Positions 4,865-6,432 of a stretch of 6,432 nt of DNA are shown here, piece after piece. Made by a program: the position numbers and the translations under genes. Positions within the stretch are counted from its first letter, which is position 1. Each line of letters starts with the position of its first letter. Origin of the DNA: Microcaldota archaeon. GTDB taxonomy: Archaea > Micrarchaeota > Micrarchaeia > Anstonellales > Bilamarchaeaceae. Location: contig JAHJBR010000122.1 of the NCBI GenBank assembly GCA_018813445.1, positions 1-6,432 of the forward strand, written 5' to 3'. The notes under the pieces are model-generated. The model ran no database searches. It saw only the letters and a program-made list of their open reading frames with translations, and had not been told where the DNA came from.

Positions 4865-6432
4865 TTATTTGCCTTTTACAAAGAAAAGGTAGCCGCCCAC
4901 TAATACAACCATTACTGCAATACCTCCTACTATAAGCATAGTATAGTCTTGGGTTGGTTGGGTTGGTTGCTCTGCAACACAGGATGCATCGCCTCCAGTC
5001 TCTTCGCAGTTAGTGTCCGAAGGACAGTGGTAAAGCAACGACCATTGGCCATTTAGACAAGTATACAAACTGTCTGAAATGCAGTTTTTGGCACCATCTG
5101 AACAAGTAGCTGATTGTATGCATCGCCCTCCATTTTCGCATGTATAACCGTTAGGGCATCTTGATGCATCTGAAAGGTGTCCGTATGAACTGCAAGTCCT
5201 GAATGAATATGCATCCACACACACGCTCACACCTGGAGTACATTCAGCGCATTGAGCATTATAACAGCCTTGGCTGCAGTTCATATAATCCACATAAGCC
5301 AAGTTGCTGTTGCATGATTGAAGCACGTTAGCATTATTTGGAGAACATCGCTTTTGTCCAGGAGTTCCGCACAATGCACCTGCTGGAGTCTGACATGCTC
5401 CATTGGTACATACTTGACCAGATATACATGTGCTTGATGCGCCCCATTGTCCTTGATCATTGCATGTTTGAACATTAAGGGTGTCTGTGCATTTGGTCTG
5501 TCCTGGAGAACAAGCTACGCATGCAGCAGATAGACAACCCATTGGACAATAGGTATTGTCGCTCCAAACATAGTTGCTTCCACAAACTTGTAGTTCATTG
5601 GAATTAGTTGGGTCACATCTCTTATCTCCAAGATAGTCGCATTGAGTATTTGAAGAAGAAATGCAACTTCCATCACTGCAAACTTTATTGCTTCCGCAAC
5701 TTACTGAGTTGCCCCACTGGCCATCTGAATCACACCTTTGATAATTGTAATTATCTATGCATTGTTTTATGCCTGGGCTGCATTCCATGCAGTCCCCTCC
5801 ATTGCATCCTTTTGAACAATATTTCCAGTCCTGCCATTCATAATTGGAATTACATATCTGAACTTCTTTGAAATTCGAAGGAGAACATCGGGTTGCATGG
5901 TAATACGAACATTGGTTTGGTCCTGGAATGCAGCTGCCATCAGAACACTGTGTACCTGAAGAACAATATTTTACTGAGCTCCATACACCTAAACTGCTAC
6001 ATATATGATATGAAATACTACTCACACATTCTCTTATCCCAGGTTGGCAACCAAGTGGTCCAACACATTGACCATTAGTACAATCCTGGCCCACTGCACA
6101 ATATTGGGTTGGCCCCCAAACTGCATAATTGGAACAAACATGATAGGAATCAGAATCTAAACACTGTGATGTTCCTGGCATACAACCAACAACAGCACCT
6201 TGGCATTTGCCATCAATACATTGCTCTCCTGAAGAACAGAATTGGGTTGCTTCCCATTGACCATAAATAGAGCATACATGGTAGGAATCAGAATCAACAC
6301 ATTCTGAAGTTCCTGCAGGACTACACGATGGTTTTGCAGAACATTCCCCATTTTCACATAGCTGATCCGTAGGACAAGTCTGGTCTTCACCCCAAAGCCC
6401 AAGATCACTACAAACTTGAAAGACTTTTGTAG
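4865..6432 (-). CDS. Cysteine-rich tandem-repeat surface protein, C-terminal membrane anchor (5' partial)
   Basis: The frame stays open from the stop at 4865 to the right edge, giving at least 521 residues; the true start lies outside. An ATG at 6181 is internal, because upstream codons continue the same repeats without a stop. The visible part has 64 cysteines (about 12 percent) in ten complete six-cysteine units plus a partial one, each 43-47 residues. Type 1 units read roughly CxPGxxxCxDxxxYxxC, then GxW, then C, CxxGxC. Type 2 units read C.Y.G..RC.P.N, then QxC.SN..W, then YC..GC....C. A Thr/Pro/Gln linker (PTQPTQ) leads into one hydrophobic helix (about residues 498-518 of the visible part) and a short basic tail ending KGK. 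This implies an extracellular, disulfide-stabilised repeat region anchored in the membrane by its C-terminus. A signal peptide would be expected upstream but cannot be seen. Such proteins occur widely in DPANN archaea (from memory), with unknown function; adhesion, cell contact or envelope structure is a guess. Confidence 0.85.
   Translation of the reverse strand, partial: TKVFQVCSDLGLWGEDQTCPTDQLCENGECSAKPSCSPAGTSECVDSDSYHVCSIYGQWEATQFCSSGEQCIDGKCQGAVVGCMPGTSQCLDSDSYHVCSNYAVWGPTQYCAVGQDCTNGQCVGPLGCQPGIRECVSSISYHICSSLGVWSSVKYCSSGTQCSDGSCIPGPNQCSYYHATRCSPSNFKEVQICNSNYEWQDWKYCSKGCNGGDCMECSPGIKQCIDNYNYQRCDSDGQWGNSVSCGSNKVCSDGSCISSSNTQCDYLGDKRCDPTNSNELQVCGSNYVWSDNTYCPMGCLSAACVACSPGQTKCTDTLNVQTCNDQGQWGASSTCISGQVCTNGACQTPAGALCGTPGQKRCSPNNANVLQSCNSNLAYVDYMNCSQGCYNAQCAECTPGVSVCVDAYSFRTCSSYGHLSDASRCPNGYTCENGGRCIQSATCSDGAKNCISDSLYTCLNGQWSLLYHCPSDTNCEETGGDASCVAEQPTQPTQDYTMLIVGGIAVMVVLVGGYLFFVKGK
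4949..4966. repeat. Two-copy 9-bp tandem repeat in the linker
   Basis: TTGGGTTGG occurs twice in direct succession and encodes, on the minus strand, the PTQPTQ linker between the last cysteine unit and the membrane helix. The plus strand has four closely spaced G runs. Confidence 0.7.
4979..6432 (-). repeat. Array of six-cysteine coding repeats in two alternating types
   Basis: The first cysteine codons of successive complete units end (high coordinate) at 6325, 6184, 6049, 5911, 5782, 5641, 5512, 5371, 5242 and 5104. The unit spacings in residues are 47, 45, 46, 43, 47, 43, 47, 43 and 46. The units at 5911, 5641 and 5371 are type 2 (RC.P.N and YC..GC style), and those at 5782, 5512 and 5242 are type 1. 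Equivalent units therefore recur exactly every 270 bases. The units at 6325, 6184 and 6049 are consecutive type 1 copies. The last unit (5104) is the most divergent, with a shortened middle. Most copies differ at many bases, so the array is old except for the two right-hand units. Confidence 0.85.

Noticed and set aside
5608..6078. Two plus-strand frames (5608-5871 and 5893-6078) opposite the cysteine repeats
   Set aside because: They arise as complements of repeated Cys/Gly/Ser codons and show no start signals or recognisable sequence.
6157..6408. 83-codon minus-strand frame near the right edge
   Set aside because: It is a shifted frame inside the cysteine-repeat coding region; the true frame is open through the same bases and continues the cysteine pattern.
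4979..6432. Periodic repeats considered as a CRISPR array
   Set aside because: The repeats are 129-141 bases long, diverged at DNA level, and keep a reading frame with conserved cysteines; there are no short identical repeats with unique spacers.

Overview
The window looks archaeal, and a DPANN-type lineage is plausible but not proven. The evidence is seen directly. TATA-like boxes (TTTAAA or ATTAAA cores) lie about 25-34 bases upstream of ATG codons, and two genes have essentially no room for a 5' leader or Shine-Dalgarno site. Where genes are internal or short-leadered, the start follows a GGTGA or GGTG motif. Codon use is rich in ATA (Ile) and AGA/AGG (Arg), and the DNA is fairly AT-rich. 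No rRNA, tRNA, CRISPR array or transposon is visible.

Layout. Positions 1-2383 (+) form a three-gene operon with a promoter at about 4-13: an ABC ATPase (34-975), an ABC-2 type permease whose start overlaps it by 8 bases (968-1738), and a DUF1648/SdpI-family membrane protein 3 bases later (1742-2383). A promoter overlapping the SdpI stop codon then leads into a Na+/phosphate cotransporter-family protein with a PhoU-like tail (2420-4012, +). A 71-base convergent gap follows. On the minus strand are a five-helix membrane protein I do not recognise (4084-4758, own leaderless promoter) and, upstream of it, a very cysteine-rich, C-terminally membrane-anchored repeat protein (4865 to beyond the right edge).

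How the genes work together. The ABC pair should form one exporter or drug/lipid/peptide-type pump. SdpI proteins are known in Bacillus as immunity proteins against a secreted peptide toxin, so the operon could be an export-plus-self-protection unit; this is inference, since no toxin gene is in the window. The Na/Pi protein is probably transcribed separately and would handle phosphate. The cysteine-rich protein is probably a secreted or surface-anchored disulfide-stapled rod. Its repeats are the most striking thing here: two kinds of six-cysteine unit alternate with an exact 90-residue (270-base) super-period across three pairs. Its true N-terminus lies outside the window, and an internal Met at 6181 must not be taken as the start.
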